Source: Amoebophrya sp. A120 (taxonomy: Eukaryota; Sar; Dinophyceae; Syndiniales; Amoebophryaceae). Taken from it: a DNA stretch of 64,000 nucleotides. How positions within the stretch are numbered: the first letter of the stretch is position 1; the number at the start of each line of letters is the position of its first letter. Position numbers and translations under genes: made by a program. The stretch spans positions 4,174,795 to 4,238,794 of the forward strand of contig CAJINV010000001.1 in the NCBI GenBank assembly GCA_905178155.1. Direction: 5' to 3'. The notes under the pieces were generated by a model. It saw only the letters and a list, made by a program, of their open reading frames with translations, ran no database searches and had not been told where the DNA came from. Shown here piece after piece: positions 11,801 to 23,346 of this stretch.

Positions 11801-14800
11801 GCGGCTTCCTCCGACGAGCAAGACGCAGTCACTATTTACGGACAGAACGACGCTGTTAATCACCACCAGGAAAATCAGCAGGAGTCTAGTTGTTCGCTTT
11901 ACCCAGCACCGACAGGCTCGTCCTCAGCTTCCGCTCCGAGCAGCGTGACGAACGCGAAGAACTACAAAGTTGGACAAGAACTCGAGCAGAACTACGAACA
12001 ACAGCTACAGCACGATCTCCACGACGAGAGCGGGAACCATAATCTTCAGGAGGCTACTTTATTTTCCCGGCATGGCACCAACGACAGCGACAGCTTTGAT
12101 GTGTACAACATTTTTTCCCGGCATGGCACCAACTTATGTCTTCAACGGTCGTTAGCATACAGAAGGGTGAATTTGCAGTGAATTTGTATTGCGTGGCATG
12201 ATGCATGAATTAATCTTCAGGTGCATGCGAAGAACTAGAACACGAGGACAACATACAAGAAGCCAGCGCGCCGCGTTGATGGGCTGCTTGGCTGGTGGCG
12301 CTTCCCTCCTGTGGACGCTTGCCGCTTGTTGCCCAAAGAGGCGCACCTGGTGGACTGCGAAGCAACGCAGGTGGCTTAGGGCGGTCTTACAACACGACGC
12401 TGCATGATCCGCAGACTCGATAGTGGCGGATCGACCGGGACGAGGGCTATGCCTGTAAAGGGGGTCAAAGGTACTAGCTCAACATGTCAAAATAGAGAAG
12501 TCGCGTCACGGGTTGTGGCTGCCTCGGCTTGGATATCTGGAGACAGGTTGCTACGGATGCTAGCATCGCCTGCTTTGCTCTGTAAGTAACCTCCTCCCAG
12601 CTGTGTTCCTGCCTCATCTTGGTCGGTTCCTCTAGTAGTCTTCTTTGACGTGACCCCCAGGTCAGGAATTCTCTTGGTGAATTTTGAGGCTTTGTCTTTT
12701 TGCGAAACTTTTTTGAAGCCCCAAACTCGGAGTTTCTCACGCGCTAGCGAATTTTGAACAGGCACCGGAACCCAAAATTCACCGGCGCCCTTTTCAAAAT
12801 TCACCCGAAAACTCACCGAGCGCCCCTTTTCGACCGTGATAAGCAAACTTTGGCGCAGAAAAGTGCTCAAAAATGTGCACAGGTAGGCCCTGGGGAGTGG
12901 GGCCGAGGGGAAAAGACAAGCGCCCTCTGTTGCCCTCAGCCCGTCTATATTCTGCCGAAAAGGCCTGGGGAGTTCACGCGCCTGCCGGGTAGAGGCGTGA
13001 AAGCTCTCGGCCTGGTCCTTTCACTCGTTTTTTTGCGCCTTCTTCCCTAATTGCATGTGCTTCGCAGCCTTTCTTTTTAGCGTCTTTGCCGCGGCTGCTG
13101 CAGTGCTCTATGCGAGCACAGGGAGACGAATAGACATGGCCAAAGAACGGCACCCAGGCCATGCCTAGAAGCTGCCCGCCGCATAAGTAAGCCTTGACTT
13201 CTGCGGTGTGCAGAACCCACCTCCCAGAAGGGCAAGAAGGATAATGCCCCGGCGGACTCATCTGCAATCTGTCATGCAAAATTCACTACAAATTCGCCAC
13301 TTCTCATGCTAACGGGTGTTAAAGCTGTAAGCACCAACGACAGCGACAGCTTTGATGTGTACAACATTTTTGACAGCTATTCATTGCGACGCGTTCCGAT
13401 GAGATAAGTAAAAGCGGAACTTCGTGGAATTTTGCGTCTCGAAAATTGCCAGCAGGGCACTGCGTACCCCGCCCAGGCAATATTGCCCCATTGAGTAGAC
13501 CTGCGCGATGTTTTGTAGCCCTGGCTCCCAGCTGTTCTTTGTGTTTTTTTTATTTATCGCTGTGTATTCTTTTCCAGGTGGGCCGATATTGTGTCGTGGG
13601 GCAGGAACGATAGCCGGAGTGGGCGCTTAAGCGCCAACAAGCAACAAGATAACACTTCGTGGGCTCTCCGGGCAATAACAATCGGAAGCCCTGCAGGCCT
13701 CTCCGTCAATATTACCATGTGCGCGGGGCCCGACAAGGGCCACAAATTCTGCGCCATTGGCCTGCGAATACGCCAGACGGAACAGACAGAAGCTCTCTTT
13801 TTGCCCTTTCGTGGCGAGGCCCCTTTCGTGGCGAGGATTCCTTTCGTGGCGAGGCCCCTGGCTACGTTCATTGGCCATCCTGCCTTTCAAGTGCCACCCC
13901 TTAGGAATTTGCTTGGAATTTGCTAGGAATTTGCTTGGAATTTTCTTGACTTTTTTTTGGAATTCTAAGCAATTTCTCTGCATTTTGTCTGGAATTTGTT
14001 TGGAATTTCGCTCAGAGAGTTCTGGAATTTCGTCATAGCGTCGTGACTGGCAAATTCCAGATAAATTCCAAATGAATTCCAGACAAATTTCTTACAAAAG
14101 AAAAACAAAAAGAAAATAAATTTCTGGCACATGTCAAACAGAGGGAACCCAGAGGACTAACACCTCCGACCTAGGTCGCGACCTAGGTCGCGACCCACCC
14201 GGAAGCAACCACAAGACAACACAAGAACTCTTCCAAAGTCCGGGACACAAGTGTCCGATATGGCACGACACCCAAGCGCCACACTCCGACAACGGGTGCC
14301 AGAATAGGGCCAGCAGGCGCAAAAGCTACAGCTTTGCCCTGCGTGGGTAGTTCGGGTCTAGGGCTGTGAATAATTGGCACAAGATATAAGCTTCAGGCTA
14401 TGGGGATTCGACTACCCTCAACAGTACGGCGTTGTTGTCTGTTTCCTCACGCTTGCGTTTATCTTTAGGGGCCCCCATATTTGGACAGAACAAGACGCGG
14501 GTAGTCTACCGCGATAGCCTGCGCCCGAGAATGCGCCGATTTCTGTCCCTGCGAAAACATCTTTCACACAGCGACCGCGTGGCTGTTCGCTACGCTGCGG
14601 CTCCGGCGCTAAGAAGTTTTTTTTCCCCGAGAAATTCCACGAAATTCCGCTCAAATTCCCTCATCGTACGCGCTGACAGCGACAGCTTTGATGTGTACAA
14701 CATTTTTGACAGCTGCACGTCGGGCGAAGAAAATAATTCGGAGATGAATGGGGAAGACTTTTCCGCAAACAGCCCGATGCTGCTCTTCGAAACAGCATGT

Positions 14801-14995
14801 GAAGATGGCGGAGGGATGCTGGCCGCAGGAGAGGGACCTCCAGGAGATCTGCGTGCAAGCGCAAGCAAAAGGCAGTCAAGTGGTGAGGGTGGCTGCACAG
14901 TGGCGTCTCCCACGGCAGTAATTGGCATGGAGGACGACACTGGGGCTTTCATCTGTAGTTCCGCAGCAGCGGAGAACAATGTTGACGGCGAATAA
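5823..14995 (+). CDS. EF-hand / class I cyclic-nucleotide phosphodiesterase, N-myristoylated
   Basis: Exons: 5823-8363, 8532-9396, 9727-9821, 10088-12133, 13339-13378 and 14715-14995, ~1,950 residues. Introns 1 and 3 are GT-AG; the others are inserted elements (F1, C, B1) whose removal between their flanking repeats keeps frame. The protein hydrolyses cyclic nucleotides (PDEase_I). Evidence: YHNYHHA at the F1 junction, ALAHDVGHRG (metal-binding HD), FYNDNSVLENMHAS, ESILGTDMVHHEKQ, HTADIGN (metal Asp) and SQIAFVGFVVAPLMQ (nucleotide-binding Gln). The N-terminus MGCGASS fits N-myristoylation plus palmitoylation, so membrane location is likely. About 670 and 830 are EF-hand-like loops (DRENQGRCSPREL; DTEYTGAIDPSEL), suggesting calcium control. 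Residues 1-660, inserts in the catalytic domain, and the tail are low complexity. Confidence 0.85.
9397..9721 (+). mobile_element. Introner element F1 (in phosphodiesterase gene)
   Basis: A 325-bp element with imperfect terminal inverted repeats (TATCAAAAGGAAAAATCCCC at the left; its right end reads inward as TATTGAGAGGAAAAATCCCC). It lies between two GTATC copies (9392-9396 and 9722-9726). Removing it with one copy gives the phosphodiesterase motif YHNYHHA in frame. F2 at 59370 is the same family, with matching ends and interior (ATCTGTGATGC, CAGCATCACAAATT). Confidence 0.9.
12066..12133 (+). repeat. In-frame 51-bp tandem duplication in the phosphodiesterase tail
   Basis: A 17-residue unit (SRHGTNDSDSFDVYNIF) is encoded at 12066-12116. 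It begins again at 12117 (SRHGTN), where element C interrupts it; the rest of the second copy follows C at 13339. Unit length is a multiple of three, so both copies can be translated. Confidence 0.8.
12134..13330 (+). mobile_element. Element C, larger insertion in the phosphodiesterase gene
   Basis: About 1.2 kb with imperfect inverted ends: the left begins TTATGTCTTCAACGG and the right, read inward, TTACAGCTTTAACACC; both share CGTTAGCAT shortly after and similar GTGAATTT blocks. It is flanked by an 8-bp duplication GCACCAAC (12126-12133 and 13331-13338). Excision keeps frame (GTN|DSDSF). No transposase frame is seen, so it is non-autonomous or decayed. The duplication length separates it from the 5-bp elements. 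Confidence 0.75.
13397..14666 (+). mobile_element. Element B1, intron-borne repeat
   Basis: A 1.27-kb element with inverted ends of ~40 bp (left CGATGAGATAAGT then a GCGGAACTTCGTGGAATTT block; right end TTCCCTCATCG). It shares ends and several internal blocks with B2 in the aldehyde dehydrogenase gene, and has extra interior DNA with tandem 17-18-bp TTTCGTGGCGAGG units (~13801-13860), GGAATTTGCTT runs (~13905-13960) and doubled CCTAGGTCGCGA (~14170-14198). It is bordered by 40-bp direct repeats of exon sequence (13339-13378 and 14675-14714). Confidence 0.8.
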
Positions 14996-17900
14996 ATATA
15001 AATGGCGAATATGGAATGCGGAAGTTCGCAAACGACAGTGCTGCAATGGAGCTTATAGCAATTTGAATTTGAACGAAAGCATAGTTCTTGTGCTCAAAAA
15101 ATATTTTATGATGGAAGCACGAGTACGCTTCGGAGTCGGATCCTCCTCTGGAAAGGAAATACAGTTAGAAGGAAAAAGGCACTAAAGCTCGAAAGAATCA
15201 GAAACAAATCACAAAACTTAAGCAAATCAATTTGATAGGTTACTTCTTTAGACAAATCACAGATAGAATAATATATAGCCAGAGCAATTTTATGTCTTAT
15301 GGATAAGGATATCAAGAAAAATGAACCTGTATCTACTTGTTGTCCGTTGTTGTAACAATTATGCCATGTACCTGTACAATAGCGTTAGCGTTTTTGAACT
15401 ATTACTATGATCTCTGTGTGCTGTAGATAAAGTTTCAACATAAAAGCGATATGAGGCATCATGAGAAGAGCTGCGGAGACGAGAAACAGAAAAATGAAGT
15501 AGATTTGCAACGGCAAGTATCAACTTCCATGGCGCGCAGGAACATCAGCAGGTATCTCCACGCTCCGAAGTTGAGCTCGTCGGTTATCTTTACGATTACG
15601 AAGAGGCTTGGACTTGATCTTGCAATCTTGAGCAGGATCTCTCACTTTTCTTCTTTTTTCTACAAGAAATCTATGATACGCGGTAGTCACACTCACACTA
15701 GTTGCAATTTGTATAAAGATAAGACAGAGTAGGAGCATCGGCTTTAGTCGTGTGTAGGCATAAGTGAACAGAGTCCAAGCAAAGCCAGATGCGATGTAGA
15801 ATTTTTTTTTGATGCATGTACATTACGCGCGTCTAGCACATTGGCCGTGGGCCAGTTGCCGACGGCTAGACGAAGCGGCGGATCCCAGCTGGGTGGCAGT
15901 GATGTTGATGTGAGGTTCACTGCGAGAAGAAATCCGAGTTGGCTCGTAGTTAGAAATAGCTTCGGTCTGGGCGAGTGAAACGTTATCCAATTTGTGCCCC
16001 TAAGACCCTAGCGAGAATTTTCTTACCGTGACTCCCCTCGGGATTGAGAACGTTAACCCAGGGTAGAGTCTTGCGATGCACTAAGCGTCGTAAACACAAT
16101 TTGAATTTGAACTTACAACCGCTACAGCTGAAACTGTAGCTGCCGTAGTTAAAACGTGTGTCTTCGATAAGTATTCAGTAACTAAGTACAGAAATCGCGC
16201 CAGAGCTTGTATTGTCATGGGACGATGCAACTTCTACTTCTACTCGAGTAGTTTGCGCGATGGTAATGGTTCGCATGTAGTGCCTCGATGAAAATAATAT
16301 GCCCATACGATACCGAAGCTCAGCCACCTAGAATTATTCGCATCAAACAGCCCAAATCAGGTGAAATTTCCTGAACAAGCTGCAGCACCAGCAGGAGGCT
16401 CGCTAGTGCTGTTGCAAGATGCCCTTTCACAGGAGCTTTGTGAGACAAATACATGAATCCCATCGGCACTACATCCGGCAGGGGTAGATGAGCTAGAAAC
16501 CAAAACTACAGGAGCACTAGTGACCAGCCGTTTCAGTTCAAGTTCTGTTGGTTTGCGAAGTGCATCAACAGACACGACTCCAGGAGCGTTTTTTACTTCT
16601 TCCACCTACAATTTTACTTTTACTATTTTCTTTAATTTTAATACCACACTGTCTCCCCTTGTTCTCTGGCCACTCCTGCGGTTTTACTTGTACCGGGATT
16701 TTTGACTGTACGTAGGCCACAAGGTCGCACAAAGACGGTTGGAGAAGCAAATAAATTCTCATTTTTCTCCGGCAATGATGCTTTTGTTTTCCCTCTAAAA
16801 ATTCTTGTTGTTGTCAACTGACTACCCTCGTCCAAATTTAAGTTTGCTTTTTCATAAGCGCTGCTTTGTGACTGAATTCCAGCGAGCGAACAGTGTCGAC
16901 GATGGCGTGCTGGTGCCCTCCTATGACAAGAATTATATCCATATTGACTACAACTACTCAACTCCCTCCGTATACAAACAAGTACAACCGCCTTCGATAA
17001 TTTTACTTAATTTCCACAGGAAGAGCATTACTTCAGCAGCAAAAAGAAAAACCTCCACGGCTATTAATTTTGAAAATCTATATAAGAACTCTCCACTCTT
17101 TACCTCGACCTCTCCGTTTCGTTTCCTTTGTTTCCCGCTGAGCTGCCATCATTGAATTTAAAAATCGAAATCCCCGGGACAATACCTGTCCAAATTGACC
17201 ACGTATTAAAACCTCCTCATGTCCGATGCCGATCTTGATCTTCGTGACGCCCTTACAATCTTACTTTTACTTATACACCTGCACGTTTTTCCAGTGGGTT
17301 ATTTTTCCGCTCCACCACGCTCGCGGGGTCAATGCCGTGTGCATGAAATTGAACCTTTTTCACCTTCTTGTGTGCCTGGTAACGAGCTCGCTGCCGGCCG
17401 TACAGCAGTGAAAGCAAATGAACGAAGAAGAAGACTTATGGGTATTGAGTAGAGTTACTAATCTTATACTCCGGTGAGAATCATCTAAATGTGTCAAATG
17501 AAGGCGGATTTGAAATGTTTTCAGAATGTGGAGCTGTCGCGGAAGAGAAAAAATGAACGAAGATGCAACAACTCCATCTTCAACTGCAAGTGGCATAGCT
17601 TATAAGCACCACGCGGTGCGCGTTTTTGGCTTTACTTGCTGATTTCCAGTACTTGCGTGGAGCATACCCCGGAAACCACGAACGCCACTGCAGTGTTTTA
17701 TTTTGATCACACGCGACCGCACGAATCTCTGAACAGTGTGGTGCTCCTCGATGCGGCAGTTTCTTGGCGAGTCCAGCAGTATAAGCTTTTTTCACAATGT
17801 TGGACATCGAAATGAGTCAAAATTCACGGGGGCATTTTTTGGGCAGAATCTTGTTGTGCGTACTAGAATTAGAGTATGCAAAGGCAGAATTTTTCTGCCA

Positions 17901-19479
17901 CCTCGTCTGCTGCTGCGTTTTTTTAGCAAACACGTCTTAGTGTCAGGGGTACTATATTTTTTATTGAAGTACAGACAGGGATTACTTTAACTTTTTTTTG
18001 GTTTTGCAGCAAACATCGAGGGTTGTACGAGAATGGTTGAGAAATATTTTTAGCTTCAGTTGCGTTTTCGATTCTTTTGAATCTTCCAGCTGAATTTGCT
18101 ACAGCCAATTATTTCAAGATCGAGGGTGTATTTTACAAATGTCGACTGAAGAAGGTGAAGGTGAGGGCGGTGAAGTACACACTGGCTGAGTACGTTTGCA
18201 GCTTTGAAATTGAAAATAGTGTTTCATCTTCCAGCCTGGTGCTTTTCCTTGTCCTTGCTTATGTTTTTATGATTTTAGCCGAGCTTTTGTTTATTTTTTC
18301 TGTTTCGAACTTTTATTTTCCTACGACCACTCTGAACTCCTGCCATGATTATGATACTACAGGACTGCACCAGCAAGAAAAGTAAACTACAAGAGTTGGA
18401 TATGATCACGTTGACGTTGGGGTTGGGATGTCCGATGTCTTCCGACGCGGATGCCGATTCACTTTCAGTTTGACGCTATTGCAATATCTATGGGGATCAT
18501 AGCCGCATCCGTATTGTTCCGGACGCGGGTGCCTTTGCATCTCGACGATGGATGTACATTTTTATTTTCTTCAATTTGGGGAGCGAGAGCTGCAAAAATG
18601 AATTTCAACAAATGTCCGACCTTCATTCCACTTCGTAGTTACTTACTTGTTTTTGATTTTCGTAGATCATGACATGAGTTTTTAATGGGTCGATTTTATT
18701 AAGCGATACGTACTACAGATGACCTCGAGGTTAGTTTAGTGGTCCCTCGTTAAAATAAAATGGGTGTCAGTGATGTTGGCGAAGATACTAAACACTCGGG
18801 CAGCAGTGGTTTTTTTTTAATTTTTTGAGTGCGACCAACGGCAACGGAGGCACAGGCACCACGTAAGAATGTGAGTATACCAAGTATCAATTTCTTATCC
18901 TAGGAGAAGCCAGCGCGATCGCCTAGAAACAAAGCTCGCCCAGCGGATGAAAATCGTGCGCTCCCTGAAGCCGTTGTTCGTTTCTTCTTGTCCTTTCTTC
19001 TAGGCAGCTGCTACAGCTTCATCCGTATCTCGTCCTGTCTAGTAAACTGCTTCCCGTCCGAGCGAGCATCAATTACGGATCATGATATCAACCGGTGGAG
19101 GAGAGCTTCGAGTATCAAAATTTCGACTGGTACATCTGCACAAAGGCCACAGAAAAGTCTAGGTCGTGCTGACAGTGTCAGTTGTCATATGAGTGTGAAG
19201 ATGTTGCAGTACTACAAGTAGAAGTAAAGATTTCTGCTACTTCTAGTTATCCTGTAGTACAACTTGATTCTGTTTCATCCGTTGCTCTCTTCTTGCAACC
19301 ATGTTTCATCCGTTTCTTTGTTTTTGTGTCTCGTCCCAAAGATGCAAGTGCTCAGTAGTACTATGTAGACATATTATTTCCCGTAGGACTAGTAACTTTC
19401 GCCTCCCCATAAGCAACATCATCAGCACTGTAGTTACTGTTTGCAACTGCCTGCACCAACTTGACACAGCAGGGACGTG
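14996..19479. other. Long intergenic stretch
   Basis: About 4.5 kb of AT-leaning DNA between the phosphodiesterase and acyltransferase genes. Open frames are short, on both strands, with no recognisable protein. No RNA gene or inverted-repeat element of the kinds seen elsewhere was found. A small unrecognised gene with several exons cannot be excluded. Confidence 0.4.
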
Positions 19480-21703
19480 ATGGCGCCGTTGAGGAGAAGC
19501 AACTCTCCTATCTGTTCTGTGAGCTCTGCCTCTGCCGCTGCCCTGGTGGATATTGCCAAACATGATGAAGAAGAGACCACTACAACAACAAATCTTGCGG
19601 TTTTCGATCCGACAAGACTAAGACATCAAGCCGACGCAGAATCACGACAATGTCCGCCGCCGACCGCCTTCCCGCTTTCCTACGCAACAGCAGTGAGACT
19701 CGGCAGAGTCGCATTGAAAAATCAGGACCGCGAGGGTCGTTCCAAGCATATCGCTATCGGGCAAGCGGAACACGACATATATCAACCGTCGTCGAGGCCC
19801 GCTCCTTCTCTTACCCGACTCATTGCCTACTACCTGGTCCACAGCTGGCGGTGTTTCGGGTACGTTCCCGCGTTTCTCTACGCGGCGAAGACCCAGCCAT
19901 TCAAAGTCTTGCTGACCACCGCGATTCTCCAGGCGGTTCGGGCCAACAACCCCCGCGTCTCCTTCCTAGTGCACCTGTTTTGCTCCTACGGGTCGAGCAG
20001 AGAACCCAGATTTGTGAACGCGGCACGGAAGATATCCTGTGCAAAAGTATCGCACTCGTAGTAATCGCAGTCATGCATTACAAATCTCCATCCCAAGGCA
20101 AAACAGCGTCACAAATTCCAATTGTCATGCTGAGCTAATTTGTATTGCAATTACTACTAGTGCGATACTTTTGCAGTTCATAGAAGAAACTCTATGACAA
20201 AAACAGCGCGAAGCCGAGCCAGTACCTCGCGACCCTCCACCCCCACGGAATTCTGTGCTATCCAGGAAAAAAAGTACTTATGTAAGTGTAACTTTCTTTG
20301 AGAAACAGCATCACAAATTTGCTCTACATGACAGAGAAAACCTGTCATGCGTGGCGTGTAAGGGAAAACACACACGAAAAGAGGACTTCGTGGCTGTCTG
20401 GCATGACAGGCGTAACTCTGTTGCATGTTCTGCAACACAAAGTTACACTTACACAGTTTTTTTCTTGCATATGTGCTGCGGGTGGTTCAATTTGATATCC
20501 CGGCTTGCCCTGGATTGGTCGGCCACCGACCGGCTAGAGATCATGGACGGCCTGCCCGTGTTTCTCTGCTTCGCGCCGATGATCCAGCACTTGCCCCTCC
20601 ACGGGGACATGTACATGCAGAACTGCGGGGACGCGAGCGGCAAGACGGTGCGGCGAGTTCTGCAGACCACGAGGAAGACGCCGGCCATCGCGCCGGGCGG
20701 CTTCAGCGAGTCGGCGTACTGTGGGTGGGACATGGAAAAGTACGAGGTCGCGTATCTGCTGCAGCGAACCGGGTTCGTCAAGATCGCGCTGGAGCAGAAG
20801 GTCGATTTATTGCCGGTGTACACCTTTGGCAACGACAACATGTACCTGACGTGGGATTTGTTCGGCACCCGGCAGCTGCGGGCGGAGTGGTCGCAGAAGA
20901 TCGGACTGCCGCTCCTGTGGTGGAACGGAGCCGACCCCTTCGGGTGCACGAATTTACCGAAGACGGAGGACTTGGTGACGGTCGTGTTTGACCCGTTTGT
21001 GACGGAAAAGTATTGGAAGAGGCTGGAAGAGGTGTTTATTCGGGGAGACACTACCGCTACGAAGGCAACGAAAGGAGAAATAAAGGGAGTGCAGCCCGGC
21101 ATGGGCGCGACGACCCAAAGCAAAAGCAAGAAGAGTAAAACGAAAACCGGTACAGTTACCAAAACAGCCTACGAAAAAGCGTTGCAGGCTGCTGTAGAAG
21201 AGTGCCACCGTGACTATTTGCAGTACCTGTGGCGGTGCTTCGAAGAGTACAAGCACGTGACACCAGCGTCGGCAAAAAAAGCTCTGGTCTTCGCCGGCCG
21301 GGGACAAAAACCGATCGTGCCGGATGTGGACTGGTTGAGAAAAGAGCAGCAAGCGCACAGAAACGTCAGTGAAGAGCAACACCGTCGTCATTTGGAAGAA
21401 CGGCGAAGGGAAGCTACTACACGCACTGGAAGTCGTTCGGGTAAGAAAACGCGGCCGACGTCTCCGTCACGGTCTCCGAACAAAAGACCCCGTCCGCCGA
21501 CTTCGTCGCCGCAAGATGAGAGTAACAGCGTCGCCGCGATTTCAGTGCTAGGCGCAGCAGGACCAGTGGGCAGCACCAGCAGCCGCGATCAAGCATTTCC
21601 AATCGCGGTTCGTATCTCCTCGACCAGCACATGTTCGAGCGACCGCGCGGAAGAATTTTTCACCCACCCGCATTCTATTGTGCGTTCTTTGAGCAAATAT
21701 TAA
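19480..21703 (+). CDS. DGAT2: DGAT2-family acyltransferase
   Basis: Three exons: 19480-20032, 20188-20258 and 20477-21703 (~616 residues). This ER-membrane family makes triacylglycerol from diacylglycerol and acyl-CoA. Signatures: LATLHPHGILCCGWFNLIS (active-site HPHG), APGGFSE, RTGFVKIALEQKVDLLPVYTFGND and GLPLLWWNG. Hydrophobic residues ~115-160 could be the membrane hairpin. Both introns are inserted elements (H1, I1): HPHGIL is followed directly by CCGWFN only when I1 and one TGTGC copy are removed. The ATG at 19480 is the first in frame. The N-terminal ~100 residues and a C-terminal Arg/Ser/Pro tail (KKTRPTSPSRSPNKR) extend beyond the family core, and a Lys/Thr-rich insert follows the catalytic part. 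Substrate choice (diacyl- or monoacylglycerol, wax alcohol) cannot be read from sequence. Confidence 0.88.
20033..20182 (+). mobile_element. Introner element H1 (in acyltransferase gene)
   Basis: A 150-bp element starting TATCCTGTGCAAAAGTATCG and ending with the inverted form GATACTTTTGC..TTCATA, between GAAGA copies (20028-20032 and 20183-20187). Excision gives AARKKLYDKN in frame. Its first 33 bases are identical to those of H2 in the gene at 46-51 kb. Confidence 0.88.
20259..20471 (+). mobile_element. Introner element I1 (in acyltransferase gene)
   Basis: A 213-bp element starting TATCCAGGAAAAAAAG and ending in the inverted form CAGTTTTTTTCTTGCATA, with an inner stem TGTAAGTGTAACTTT. TGTGC copies flank it (20254-20258 and 20472-20476). 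Using the GTAAGT inside the stem with the nearby CACAG puts the protein out of frame; removal at the duplication restores HPHGILCCGWFN. Confidence 0.9.
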
Positions 21704-23346
21704 ACCGAAACACACCATCCTGCCATTCGCGTCTGCGTTTGAGTTGGTGAGGATTCATTCATGTTTCGTCTTCTATTTCACACTATCACTAGTTGTGAAG
21801 ATCGAAAATCCACAAGTTCGGTGATGTCTGACCTGTGACTATGAGAATGAAATCGAAGATAGTAAAACAGAGGCATTGTACAATTGAGATTCTTTTGCTT
21901 TTGGTTTTACTTCTACTTCATTTGTATCAGTTTCCATCGTGTAACCAAAAAAAAACTTTTTTCTTATGTAACCAAAATAAAAAGACCTGGAAGAAGAGAC
22001 GCTTCCTTGCGAATACAATCATCATCCACAGATTTTCATCTTGCCATGGAAGAGGATCTTTCCATCGAATCAATGAAACACTTCCTCCACCTGATATTGA
22101 TATGGACCTAAATCGAAAAATCACGAACGATGCCATGGATCGATTTATTTTCATATTTTTGAGTTTTTCCTGAATCATGGTCATTTCTTTTTCTATCGTT
22201 ATCGAAAATCAAATGAAATGAAGAAGATGGGATGTCATATTCCGGATCTGGAAGATGTCGAGATAGAGTCCATTTATAAGGTCAAGATGAAAAAGAATCC
22301 TATCCAAAATTTCGAATTCGTTGAGGTGATATTTCAAAGCATTATGAAAAATATAATAAAAATTTATTTGCAAAATATTCAAAGTAAGGGGGTATTCGAA
22401 TATTCAATTTTGAGGGTATCCCACATATGATATTATATTATGAGAAATTTATGCAGAATTGAATTCCCATGATCATTCATTGTTTGTTTGTTTGTTGATG
22501 AAGGTCATGTGGAATCATTTGGAAATTGTTCTTTCCTCTCACAATTGCATTCCTCCTCTCATTTCGATTGGAATTTTTAAAGATCTGAAATTATCAAAGA
22601 TTATATTCTTGATCTTCCCTTTGAAATTCTCAAAATTTCTTAATATATTCATATCTCCAAATGTAATTTATTGATTCGATTCATGATTTATCATTTTCGA
22701 ATCTTGAGATGGAGAACAGAGATTTTTTGTGGAAAAATCGAATGTAATCGAGGATCATGATCTGAAAAAAATATTATAATGAATTCCATATTCCGAAAAT
22801 TTAAATTCGATTCTCGATAGAAAAAAAAAAACGAAGAAATGAATGATTTTTTTTTTTGAGATTGGAAATAAATTCGATTTCCCATCCTTCCATCGAGATT
22901 CCCAAAATCTATCATGAAATATATTTGATTTTGAATCTCGGATGATACATATCATAAATTTAAATCCTATTCCGACATGATATGATCAAAAAGAAAGAAC
23001 AACACACACAAAAAACAAGATGGACACAAGATTTTTTTTCAGACGATAAATAATGATGAGAATCAGATCGAAAAGATTCATTTCTATTGAGAATATATTG
23101 ATCGAGGATGAATAATCATGGACCAGACCTGAGTCTGAGACAAATTTGAATCATACCCAGTCATGAGCCGGTCTATGAAGAGAGAAAGAATTGAAAATTT
23201 TTTGAAGATGAGTCGAGATGAAGCGCTAGAAGGAGGATTGCACAGATTGACATGCAAGAGCAGCAACATCAACATCTCTATATCTTTTTACTCTTGAAAA
23301 GAAAGTAGGGCGAGTCTTCTTCATAAACATCAGGTTGTTTCTGAAA
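21704..23346. other. AT-rich convergent strand-switch region
   Basis: All recognised genes to the left read rightward and all to the right read leftward, so transcription converges here. Sampled 60-base lines between ~22.2 and 23.1 kb are 18-25% G+C, far below the flanks. No gene or known repeat is visible. Confidence 0.7.

Noticed and set aside
15451-18385. Several 60-115 codon frames
   Set aside because: Scattered on both strands, AT-driven composition, no conserved motif or consistent exon joins.
20047-20183. GT-AG intron AAA|GTATCG...CATAG|AAG in the acyltransferase gene
   Set aside because: It keeps frame, but adds ISCAK residues made by the element's own arm. Excision at the GAAGA duplication also keeps frame and matches how the sister elements behave, so it is preferred; cDNA must decide.
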